Both the position numbers and the translations under genes were made by a program. A DNA stretch of 64,000 bases from Paracyclopina nana. Taxonomy: Eukaryota; Arthropoda; Copepoda; Cyclopoida; Cyclopettidae. The DNA lies in NCBI GenBank assembly GCA_019096065.1, contig JAGUCH010000001.1, forward strand, positions 5,766,001 through 5,830,000, read 5' to 3'. Below the pieces are notes generated by a model. That model searched no databases and was not told where the DNA came from. It saw only the letters and a list, made by a program, of their open reading frames with translations. Shown piece after piece: positions 1-12,700 of the stretch (its first letter is position 1; each line of letters starts with the position of its first letter).

Positions 1-3000
1 CTGCCCTTAAACGGCTCTGTCACTAACTGCGCTCTCTCATCTTTGTTTTGCTCTGAAGACTTTATGTACAAGTAATGGCCACTTGGGCCAAACGTGGTGT
101 GATCAAAAGGAGGGCCGGTATTGAGGCTATTGCTTCCAGATCCTCGATTCCATCTGAAATTTGAGTACTCTTCGTTGTGCTTGAAAATTCCTAATGGGTT
201 GAAATCGTGCTCAAATTTGTCAATAAGAAGGTTCTGGCACTGCTCAAGGTCTTCGTCGGAGTTGTCACCACATTGGTCGGTCAAATCACAAAGTTGGTCA
301 TTTGGTACACACGCTTTAGAAGTGAGGCAGTGAAAGAATCCATCAGCGCACTGATCTTCAGCTGGCTTTTGGCCGCAATCGACGAATCCTAAATCATCAA
401 CGGCAACTCCGGCCTCAAAAGCGACCTTCGGCTCTAAAGCAATCTGTACGCTGAACGAGCTTTTTTGCCGACCAATCCCATTTTCAGACTTTCGCCAGGC
501 TCCTATTCCAGGGGAGTCAGGATAGAGCTGATCAAGCGGCGAGACTTTTTGTCCTTCCTCGGTAAGCAAGATCGGCGTCAAATACCCATTTTCTCCAATG
601 TTACCCGCGATATAGTACCAAAAAACAAATTTGCAGTCAGCAAACGAATTTCTGTACTGCGGACTCTGCATAGAGGCCAATTGATGAGAATGATCCGGAT
701 TGTCCTCCTGAGAATTCAGAATGAATACTAGGCCACCAGATGTTGAATTGGAGGGATCAACAATCGGTCCATGCCGATCCGCTTCGCCCATGTTGATCAG
801 ATCTTGGACTATACAAAAGGCTTAAACTTAGCAGCAGTTGTTTACTCCACTGCATTCCTACCTTTGAGTACTGTGAAGTCCAAGTCGTCAATTGTAGGCT
901 CGGTCCACAAGCAATTGTTGAGGCTATGGCAATCATCGAACAAGTAATAGGCAGGGCATTCTGCCTCGTCATCCTCAGCAGGACAGTCGGGCACAAAATC
1001 ACAAATTTTTTCCTATTAGTTATTGAGAAGCAATAGGTTAATCTTTTCTCTACCGGTTACCTGGGCATCCCAGGTTGGTTGAAATTCAGGGATTTTTGGT
1101 TACTGTTAGAGAAAAATGAATCCCTACCACCCTCAGCAAAAGTTAGACCCCGCGAAAAATCCCTGATCGGCCGGGAAAAATTTGAGAACATTGCACATTT
1201 TTCATTTCCTCGCTGCGCTCGGATGAAAAATAGTTGCTCGGTTCTCAAATTTTTCCCGACCTCTCAGGGATTTTTCTTGGGGTCTAACTTTTGGTGAGGG
1301 GGTAGGGAACTATTATTGTGCGTGACAAGTATTGGGACACTCTCCCCTCAATAATGTGATTCCCACGCTTGCTACATTTGACGAGGAAGCTTTCTAGTAA
1401 ATTAACAAATATCGCCCAATTATTAGTACAAACAGTTAAATCGGCAGATAATCTCACTGAACAGAGCGATAAAGCAAATATTGAAGGTAATCACTACTAA
1501 TCACCTTGCTGATGCAACTTCCGTCGCGACATCGGAATTCCATATCGCCACACTGCGTTGAGGTGGTTGAGGCAGTCGTCGAGGAAGTCGTTTCAGGATC
1601 AACCACAAACCTTGTTGAGCGAATGATTAACCTTGCAGATTACAGCATAACCACTGGGCATTATACCTGCACTTGGGAGTAAAGGACACATCATCGATGG
1701 CAATATCACCAGGAGGCATTGGGTCCATTTGAGTATACTCAGCTTCGAAAACTAACTGGTATTGCTTGTCCTTCATGTCAATTGCCATATCAACTCTGTT
1801 CCATACGTTGAAGGCATTCTCGTAATATTCCCAGACTATCATGCTTTCACTGCCATCATGAGGCCTAAAAAAGCAGCTAAGGTTTAGAGAGTGGCAAGTC
1901 TTTAAGTACCGCTAAAATACCTGATCGAAAGCCTCAGTGAAGCAATTTGTAGCTCCCTCAGGAGGTGGAAATAAAAACGAATTCGGCACTCATCATCAGC
2001 ATTTTCTGGTGGCTCCATCATTGAGCTGACCAAGCTCGATTTAACCACATTAGGTTCTGCCCCATTTTTCATTTCTAACACCATGTAATGGCCTCTATTA
2101 GAGAAAGTCGTGTGGTCGAAATTCGGGGCTCTTGCTTTTAATAATTGATCTCCGGACCCCCGCACCCAATTATCGGCCTGATTTGGATCGTTATGGAAAA
2201 ACTTTTCTTCTTCATCTTCAAATGTTTCCTGAAAGTAGCCTTGGTCTCTAGCGTCACAAAGTTCCACAGCCTCGTCGGAGTTGTCTCCGCAATCGTTAGA
2301 GAGGTCGCACAATTGGTCGGGGAAAATGCACACCTGAAATTGTTGAGATTGCCACAGATTTTGGGATGCTACTTTCAAGAGAAAAAAAAGGGAAAAAGTC
2401 TCTCGAAGCTAAGAATAATTTGTCTGATAGGATGGTACACGGAAGCATTAACTATGCATGAGATAGTCGTAACAGGCCAGTCATTCTCTAATTGGTTTTA
2501 GATTAACCAAATAATTACCTTATTGCTGCAGTGCCATTGGTTGGTGGGGCAGCTATCTTGGGACCTAGGTAGACCACATTCCAAAAAAGCGAGATCGTCA
2601 ATCGCGATACCAGCATCATAAGTCTTGCTTGGCTCTTTTTTAGCAATAACCTTGAGACAAAATGCGGAAATTTAATTAAAAATACCAGGGAGCTCGGAAA
2701 GGAAAACAAGGAGAAGGACGTTACACAGAATAAGTGGGCTGTTGCTGGATTCCGTGAATAAGGCCCACAATATCACCGCATTAAAAGCGCCACGCGCAAT
2801 AAAAAGAACGGACAATTTAATTGGGCCGAACGGGTGCCGCTTTAATGGGCCATGGAAAACAACAGCCTATACGCATTGGATTTTTCTGAGGCAAGCTTTT
2901 TCAGCATTTCACGTTTCCTCTTATACCTTGAAAACTGGCTCCCGTCGTCCAAGCTGAATTTTTCGTTGGCGCCATTCAGTATCGCCATGGGTATACAAGT

Positions 3001-3732
3001 AATCGAGAGGCATCTCCTCAGAATCAATGTGAATAGCCAGCTCTAAAAATATAGTACATCTATTGAAAAAAAATCGAATTTCATCTGCATTGGACCTCTT
3101 TTACCCAATGCCGAATGACTTCCGTCAGCATCATCCCCGGTATTGCCATTGATGTAATAAAAGAAGTCAAGGATACACACAACCGAAGAGTCTCTGTAAG
3201 CTGGGCTCATGATTCGGCCATTTTGATTGATGTAATCAGCTTCATTGCCAAGCTTTCCGAATAAGTACAGGAAATGAGAGCCCCCTAAGTAGGGGCCATG
3301 GCCGCTCGTGTAGGAGTCATTATCTAGAACAATATATAAAGCCATTAGCATCAATTCACTGGAACAATTTGCGGAGCAAATTCGCGATAAAATTGCATAT
3401 AATATATATGTACCTGACGCAACTATCCAGTCCAACTCATCAGTGGGCTCTTCGTTCCAATAGCACAGGGATTCCTTGCAACTTTCAAACAAGTACTGAA
3501 CAGGGCAGAGCTCTTCATCTTCTCCTTCGCTGCAGTCGTTCCAAAAGTCGCACACTTTGTCTTCACTAATGCAAGTATGGTCATGTGTGCACTCAAACTC
3601 GTCGGGTTGGCAGTACACCGGCTCGGCAAAAGGTGGCTCAGTGGGGCAATCTCCGAAGTCGACTGCAAAATCCAAATCATCCAAGGAAACGAAGCCATCA
3701 CTAGAATCTCCCCTGATTGCGACGAATATAAT
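1..3732 (-). other. Alternating LDLa and MAM domains (LDLa1-4, MAM15-18)
   Basis: Exons (minus): 3414-3732, 3105-3323, 2927-3042, 2519-2650, 1921-2333, 1667-1864, 1505-1610, 862-1012, 1-808 (open at the edge). LDLa1 lies in 3414-3732. LDLa2 is split by a phase-0 intron between 2519-2650 and 1921-2333. LDLa3 is split the same way between 1505-1610 and 862-1012. LDLa4 is in 1-808. Calcium-cage ends such as D-C-G-D-N-S-D-E are clear in LDLa2, and LDLa4 has the close variant Q-C-G-D-N-S-D-E. LDLa1 and LDLa3 are more divergent (E-G-E-D-E-E and P-A-E-D-D-E). The last exon is at least 808 nt and encodes the end of MAM17, LDLa4 and the start of MAM18. The 1505/1667 junction (a 56-nt intron with an AAG acceptor) is the least certain. 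Confidence 0.82.
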
Positions 3733-6700
3733 CTGTATTCGAACAGATTAATGTTAATCAAAAGAAAACTGTGAATGGGTTGCAAAGAGCCTTCAGTTAC
3801 CCAATAGCTGACGTCAGGCTTAATAGGCAGCACTTTTACTTGACCCACATGCCAGCCATTTTCAAGCTCAGCAGGATTTTCTATTTTCCAAATGTCTCGT
3901 GCTTGCCCAATCTCGTCTATAACTTGTATAGTGAAACTTCTTATGGCGGAATTCGTATGCTGAAAAAAGAAGAACAGAACTGCAAAAACGCAACTTAAAT
4001 TATGCTAACAAAACGCACCTCCATACTATAGTAAAATCTGAGGCACTCAATTGCATGGTCCTGAGGATTCATCAAAGGGCTCTTCAATTCAGCTGCTGCG
4101 CTAGGCTCCACCGTGTCATCAGCATCTACGTTAAGAAAGTAACGAACTTTGTACCCGTTGTGATCATCCATGGGTCCATGCTCTTGGTTATCGATAATGT
4201 CCTGCATTCGCGAAAAAATGGCGCACGAACATCACATAAATGAAAACTAGTGCAACTTCATAAATAGCGTACTTGTCCCCTCAGACGTTTCCATTTGAAG
4301 TTGCTCGGAGCTGAAGGGTCCCAGCCACAAAAGTCCGTCTCAAAGTTACAGAGTACATCTAAGAAATAAAAACTCCATTTCAGAAGGAGACCAAAAATGA
4401 GCAAAAAGTTTTACTCGGTGGAGGCTCAGTCGTCGTCGGTGCGGGAGGAGCTGCATTGGGAGGCTCTATCGCACAATCAGTCTGGTCATGATAAAATAGG
4501 AAATCATCTACACCACCCCAGCCATGTGTACCATCGCCTCTTTCCACTTTTATCACTACCTAGGAGAGAAAAATGTCGTATATAGTACGGCTATGCGCAG
4601 GCCTAAAAGGATGATTAAAATTCCCAATTTGGTTGGAGTGGAGGAGGGCCCCAGTTTGAGTGCTTAAAATTCAAAGAAGTTGGCAAAGCGAGCTAAGAGT
4701 GCATTTTAAAATACTTCGTAAGGCTCCTCAGATTCCAAAGCCACCCTGCCAAATTCCCAACCAGTGAATGAGGCGCTTTCTAATTTCCAAACGTCAATGT
4801 ATTCATCGGTTGCGGTGAGATGCTTGGAAATTGACAAATACTTGATTCCATCTTCCTGCAACGACGATGGTTCTTTTTAGAATGATAACAGCTCGTAGCC
4901 GTATGTCAAAATTCTTTACGTTTAGAGTGAAGACAAAGTGAAAGCACTGTTGCACAACTTCCGAAAAAGTTGAACTTCTAAGCGTTGTAACTGATCCGCT
5001 TTGATGTCCATATTGTGCAAAAGCTATCACAAAATAGCCTGAAAAGAGAGAGAGAGAGAGGAAGAACAGCAATTCGAAAAAGCCCCATTGACCTGATTGG
5101 TTTCCTCACCAACCAAGGTAATCAAATCATATAATGTAACATGCATTCATAATCCCGAGCCCTGCTATCGATTTTTGATTAAATCTATTCATATGATTGA
5201 GCAGCTCGCCACAAAGTTATGGGCTGGCATATCACTCATGCTACCTGACATATAGTCTACTCTGCTAGAAGCATAACTTTTAACAACAAGCTGCTGCATT
5301 AAAATACTCACCATGAGTGTCTCCAAAGTGGTCGTACTGCGGCCCACCTATAGAGGCTGATTGGTTGGCATTGTATCTATAAAAGTTAAAGTTGGGATCA
5401 TCAAGGTGCGATTGCGCGCTCCATCCACAAAAGTCGTGCTGAAAGATACAGTCTCCATCTGACGGTTCATGGGGAACGGCTTCTGGCGGTATAATGTCAC
5501 AATTTGCCTCATGCGGTACAAGCTCATAGTCATCAAAGGCAGCCCAGCCAACTAAGAAAGATAGGTTAAAATAGGGACGTAGATGGCAAACAGAGATTTA
5601 ATTCACTATCGTTGTCACCGCGGCGAGCAGAGAGAACGAGGCGAAACTTTTCTTCAGAATTGATCTTCACTTGGGCCTGCTCCCATAGGCCAATATGTTG
5701 ATTTCTCATTTGCCAAATGGGCACTACATCGGTAGAATCGCCTAGCAGAATGTCGATTGAAAGGAGGTCGATTCCTCCGAAAGGCTGCACAAAAAGAGTA
5801 GGATTTTATAGGCGTAGAATGTGCACCACCACGTACGTACTACGCTATAGTGTATACCATATGAAACGGCTAATGTATTCTGACAGCACCTACGCCGAAA
5901 AGGTATAAGAAGAAATTCTTTTACACCGGCAGCTTTGCTTTGCGCTCCTCGCACATGCAAAGCCTTTGGCGAGAAGATGGAATTAAAATGGTCTGCTTAC
6001 ATAGTAATCATAAAAGAACTTCAAACAATAGGGGCCTTCGCCGCCGTAGAAAGGGCTTTCCATGACAGCTACGTCATTTTCCTGAGCATCTGATGGCAGA
6101 GCAACCACAAAATAACCTGATGACGCATGATTGATAATTTTTTTGTTAGATCTAATGAAGCAAGCCATAACGAACCATCTTTCGCGTGCAAATGGTCAGT
6201 CTGAGGCCCCTGGATGCTCTCGGCTTGAAGTTGGTCTCCGGTTGTCCTACGCAAGTTGAAATTCGAGTCTCTTAGGGTCCAGCCACAAAGGCTATTTTGG
6301 AAGTCACAAGCAGTTGGAGGCGAAGAAGTGGTGGTCACTGGCGGTGGAGGTTTGGCATCTTCGGGAAAGATTTCACACTCGACATTGCCCTCAATGGTGA
6401 AATCGTCGACGGCGACGTAACCAGAGGCCTGCCCATTCCTCACAGCTTTGATTACAATTTTGAAGGGATTCGGAATGTTGATGTACACTCTGCCTTGCTC
6501 CCAAGAGTTTAATCGGATGTCAGAAAAGCTCCAAATCAGCACCTGGCTGCCTTCATTTTCCTGCATTTCGATAAATATTTGCAAAGCTTTGATCCCCTCG
6601 TGAGGCTGCGTAAAAAAAGAACGACGATGATGATGCATTGCACAGCTATGTTCGTGCCATGAATAAGAGTGCGCTTAATTACCCGGACATCAAAGTAGAA

Positions 6701-9700
6701 ATGGAAGCAGAAGCCTCCATGGTTCTCAATTAAAGGGCTGAGCATGATGGCTGCTTCACCGTCCAAATGATCATTTTTGGCGGAAGCGAAAATGAAGTAG
6801 CCTATTCGACGATAAAAGGGTTCCATTAGACGTTGGTGGATATTTCGGCGATACAGTAAATCTTACGCTGAGCATTATCGACATGGTCACTGGGAGGCCC
6901 TTCGATTTCTTCGTGGTTCAAAATTTCCCCAGTTGTTCGCTCAAACTCGAATGGAAAGTCTGGTGGGGAAGGCTGCAGAGTCCAGCCGCACAAGTCGGGA
7001 TTTTCAAAGTCGCATTCGTGCCACTCAGAGTGATGAGTTGTAGTGGTCGATATTGGAGTTGTCGATTCAACTGGCTTGGCCTGAACGGGGATTATGTCAC
7101 AATCTGTGTCCATGCTGTAGGTGAATTCGTCAATGGCAACAATTCCAGTCTCTCCAGGACTCCTCACCACCTCCACAACCATCTGTAGCAAACGACATCA
7201 AATTACTTTTTACTCGCATGACCCAGGGAAAGCACTAACCCTGAACTCGTAATCGATCACTAATTTAAATTGCCCAAACACCCAATCGTCAACAATTTTT
7301 TCACTGAGCACCCACAAGGGCTGCCTGAAGGCGTCCATGGCCTCAGTGAAGATGCCAATCGACTTGAAGCCATCGCCAGGCTGGAAAAAGAAAACCTTTT
7401 TTGACATGTCCATCCAATTATGCTCACTCAACCTTTTACCTGGAACCAATATTGGAAGTTGACGCAAACACTCATTGGGAGGCTCATTGGGCTGACAAAT
7501 CCAGCTATAGCTCCTTCTTTGTGAGCAAACAAGGCATTGGAATATAAAAAGTATCCTAATGAAAAAAACAAGCTCTTTTATGTGCTCGCGAGCACCAAAA
7601 TAAGACACACAAATCATTATTTACCGGCTCCGTTGCCATTATGATCAGTGACTGGACCTCCCAGCTGGCTTTCCATGAGCAGTTGACCAGTTGTGCGATT
7701 CCAATAAAACATGTTATCGTCTATCACCCCTCCCAATTCCCAGCCACACAGATCATCTTCGAAATTGCAGTTTAGCCAGTGAGATGGGACCGGAGTAGTG
7801 ATAGTGGAGGTGCTACTAGTGGTGGTGGGAAACGCTTCTTTAGGCTCAAAGTCGCACGTATCGCTATTCAAAAATTCGAAATCGTCCACCGCTATGTAAG
7901 AATTGTCATTGCGGCCCTTTCTGGCAACGAGCGTGATCTGAAATGCCCTTCATGCACTAAATAGTCATCATATAAGACGCAATTTTACCCTGAATTTTGC
8001 CTCCTCCGTGTCATGTGACCTTATTTCGACACGAGCTTTCGTCCACTTTGGCTCTCCATCGTTCCCATAAGCATCATCCAAATTCCAAACAATTGAAGGG
8101 AAAGGCTCATCTTGGTCTAAATGAGTCACATGGACCGCCAGCGATTCTCCCTCCCCTTGAGGCTAGAATAAAATTGAAAAGGACAAAAATATAGGAGAGG
8201 AAATTTTATCATACTCCAAAGTAGAAGAAGAAACTGAAACATTCGACAGGATGCTCTCTCCCCAGAAATACTTGTGATTCCAGAAATGACTCAGCCCCGT
8301 CGATTGCCAAAGGTCCAGCTCTGTAATCGCTCGCTATCATGAAATATTTTGAACGTTCCTCGTTGTGGTCATTGGGCGGTCCAGGCACAGATTCGTTTTC
8401 GAGCAACTCAGCTGTGTCACGACTCCAAGAATAGTTCATAGTGCTTCTAACCTCCCAGTCGCATAAATCGGCCTCGAAATCGCAGAGAAAGTCGGCTAAG
8501 GGGGCTTCTAATTAGTAACACAAACTTTATATCAAATTAATGCTTGCGTACGCTGTGGAGGCTCAGTGACTGTCGTAGTGGAAGCTGTGCTCGATGACGT
8601 AGGAAAGGCCTCTTTTGGCTCAAGGTCACAAGAGTCTGTGTTCACAAATTCTAGGTCATCCAACGCAACGAAGCTTTTCTCATTCGAGCCCCTCTTCGCG
8701 ATGAAAATTATCTGCAACGTGAGATTAATTATGGAGGAGGGCTTTCTTAAGCTCGCCCATTCAGATTTCTTTTACTTTATATGAGTCACTTTCAGAAAGT
8801 GCTCTGATCTCTACTCGTCCTTTCGTCCATTGACCTTTATGCAAAGAATCGTCAAGCAGCCAAATATCCTCCACAGCCGTCTCGCCGCCGGAATGAAAAA
8901 CTAATACTCTTAGCTCTTCGCCATGGCCATCCGGCTAAGAAAGAAAACAGTTAGTAATGAGAACATGGCACACATTCCTGTACTAATACCCCAAAGAAGA
9001 ACCAAAAATTGGCACAAACAATAGGATGGTCGAAGCCCATAAATTCGGGGGACAATATTTCCGTTTCGAGGCCAGGCGCAGTTGAGTCACCAGCTACAAA
9101 GTCACTTGCTATAATGTAGTAGGTATCTGAGTAGTCATTGTGGTCAGAAGGTGGACAAGGGACATGGTCAAACTCCAAGCCGTTCGAAGTTTCCCTAAAC
9201 CATTTGTACCGCTGTTGGTCATCACTTGTAACAACTTCCCATCCACAAAGATTTTCCTCAAAAGTACAATGTATGTCAGCTGGAAGGAGAACGAGTATTT
9301 CAGTCACAGTAATCTCCTCTGCTACGTAATGAAAAATTACGATTTGGCGGCTCAGTTGGAGTTGTCGGCGTGGTCGTTGTCGACGTAGTAGTAGTAGGCA
9401 CGGCCTCCCTCGGTTCGAATTCGCAAGTCGCAGTGTTCTTGAATTCAAATGAGTCCACTGCTATGAAGCTCTTGTCGTTGGAGCCCTTTTTGGCATAAAG
9501 CTCGACCTAATGGGAAGGGAAACGCTGTCTAATTCCTCTAAAAGCACCGAAGAGGATAAAGTAGTACAACCTTAAACTTGGCCCCCTCAACTTCATGGGA
9601 TCTAATTTCAATTCTGCCTTCGCTCCATCTAGGCTCAGCCTCGTGTCTATACGAATCGTCCAAAGACCAAACAATTTCAGGGAAAGGCTCGGCATCATCC

Positions 9701-12700
9701 AAGTGTGTCACATAAACTTGAAGAGACTCGCCTTGACCTTCAGGCTGAATAAAAAAGTGTGCAAGGGAATTAATGTTAGATGAGATAATCATCGACCGTA
9801 GATAGGAACTTGCATTCTTACCCCGAAATAGAACCAGAAGCTATAACATTCTACCGGATGTTCATGACCGAGGAAAATTGGTGATTCCAAGATGGTGAAC
9901 GAGTTCTCGGTAGCGGCAGACCCTAAGTGGTCACTCGCGATCATAAAATACTTGCTCTTGTCCTCGTGGTAATCATAGGGAGGGCAGGGTACCGAATTGC
10001 CTTCCAATTGCTCAGCTGTGCCGTGAAACCAATTGTACAATAAGTCGGGGTCTGTGGATCGTACTTTCCATTCGCACAAGCCATTCTCAAAGTCGCACAA
10101 AATATCAGCTACAGTAGTGGAAAAAACCTGGTAAGCACATATCCTTTTGGCGTAGTGAAGAAGCAGCAAGTTCAATTATTACGTGTTGGAGGCTCAGTAG
10201 GCGTCGGAGTAGATACTGTTGTTGATGTGGTTGTTGGCGCTGCTTCCTTTGGCAAGAATTCACACATGGCTTCATTCAATTTTACGAAAAGAAAGTCATC
10301 GAGCGCAGTATATCCGAACTCATTTCTTCCCCTGATTGCTTGCAATTCAATCTGAAATACATGTGATGCAATAAAGAGGAACCAATGGAATTGCAGAAAA
10401 AAGTACTCTGTATTCAAAGCCTTCATCTACTGATGCTTTTATTTCGATTTGGCCCTCGTGCCATTTCGGCTCGGAATCTTCTATGGAGTTTCTGTCAAAA
10501 TCCCACAAAAGAATTGTCTCGTCCTGGCCTATCCTTTGAATCACTCGCAATCTGTCACCATCGCCCTCTAACTGAAATTTTGTAAGCAATTTTTCATATC
10601 CATCATGGCAGATCGGAGATGAAGAAGTTTCTTACTCCAAAAAAGAACCAGAAGGAAAAGCAATTGACGGGATGCTCTGCGCCAATCAAGTAAGGCGAAA
10701 TAAGATCAGCTGTAGCCTCTGCTGGACTATCTGGTGGCAGCATGTTGCTTGCAATGGCAAATAACTTTTCTTTGCTGAACAGTGGATCATGCGGAGGTCC
10801 AGGAATGTCACTCTCCTGCAACCCGCTGGCATTTCTGCGTGAAAAAGCATACTTTGTTCCTTCCTCCTCCGCTGGCAAGTGTTCCCAATGGCAAAAGTCG
10901 ACCTCAAACGTGCAGCTAATCAGGGCTGAAATACGCATTTATGTAAATTAGGTGTGCTTTGTTTTAGTTTAAGGCAACCGAGACCTCCTGGTCCTTCAGT
11001 AGGGATTGGAGTGGTAGTCAAGGGAGTAGTCGAAGATGCAGGCGGCTCAGCTTCCTTCGGATTTATTTGGCAACTGTCGCTTTTAACGAACTCAAATTCA
11101 TCAATGGCTACAAATCCATGCTCAACTGAATTCCCTCTTCCAGCTAACACTCTAACCTGAAAGGAAGTATCCACCGATAAAAGCAAGGTGGTGATCTAAA
11201 AAAATTCTGATCGAGATAGAGAGGACCTTTCCATAAGGTAACAAAGTTTAGGTACTTTACCTTGAAATTGTGCACAGCATCAGGGGCGTGTAAAGCAACT
11301 TGACCTTGGATCCAGCCATTGCCCATATCCAAAATGTAACTGTCGGTTAGACTCCACACTATAACAGCCATTTCCGCTTCATCAAGTTTGTATACAGACA
11401 ACCAATTTCCATCACCATTTCTCTGGAATTTTTTTTCAAACTGAGGGAAACTTTTTCAGAGCTGAATAGCTCTAATTATCTTACTCCGAAATAAACCCAA
11501 AACCTCATGCACTCGACCGGATGCTCGCTAGCCAAGAAAATGGGAGATGTGATGCTGGTAGTGGCACCAGGCAACACATATTCTGACAGATAATTAGTTG
11601 TCATCAGGAAATGTGTATTCAAGTCCCCACTATGGTCGTAAGGAGGACCTTCAATGCTCAGCTCAGTAATTGATGATCCTGTCATTCTCTCCAAGGTAAA
11701 GTTCGAATTATCAGCCGACAGAGTCCATTCACAGATGTCAACCTCAAAGTCGCATTTTATGGAATCTAAAGAAGATTTCACTGACAACGAGGGCCATACA
11801 TGAATGCACAACCTTACCTCTATTGGGTTCTGTAACTGTAGTCGTAGACGAAATGGAAGACGATGTAGTGGTAGGTGTTGCTTGAGGTGGTGTCAGATCA
11901 CATGGCGAGTCGACGATTTGTTCTAAAATGAAGTCATCAATTGCAACGTAACCATTTTCATTCCTCCCTCTAATTGCTTGAACTTCAATCTGGAAAGGAA
12001 AAAAAACTATAATTAAGAGCATAAATCAAGAGAAAGGAAGCGCTCGTTTTACCCTGTACTCGAAGCTTTCAATATCTTGTGCGATTATTTCGATTTGTCC
12101 TTGATACCATTTAACTTCAGCATCAACAAAGCTCTTTTCCAATTCCCACAAAACAATGGGGCTTTCCGAGCCTTTAATCCGTTGTAGTACTCGAAGTCTG
12201 TCATTATCTCCATTGCCCTAAAAATGAGAAGCTTTCCTAAGTTGGCAAACATTTATGGCTGTGCCCACTCACCCCGAAAAAAAACCAGAATTTGAAGCAC
12301 TCTTTGTGATGTTCAGCTCCAACGATGTAAGGAGAAATAAGGTCAGCAGTGGAATCTTCTGGGCCATCAGATGGCAACATATTGCTAGCAATGACAAATA
12401 TTTTATCTCTCAGATCTAGATGGTCATTTGGTGGGCCTGGAATAGCCATGCCTTCAAGATCAATCGAGCTGTTTCTGAACCACGAATATTGTGGAGCGGC
12501 TGGAACGTGCTCCCAAAGGCAGAAGTCCTCCTCAAAAGTGCAGGCAATGAAGGCTATTTAAATGGTGAAAATGTAGAGACGCATAAGCGTGAAAACATTA
12601 GCTAATTTACGTCTGGGAGGCTCAGTCGGAATAGTTGATGTAGTAATCAGAGGCTGAGATGAGGACGTAGAAGGCATAGCCTCAGGCGGGGCAAAAGAGC

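Noticed and set aside
1079-1297. Overlapping open frames on both strands near 1057-1297
   Set aside because: They lie within the palindromic element in an intron and mirror each other because of the inverted repeat.
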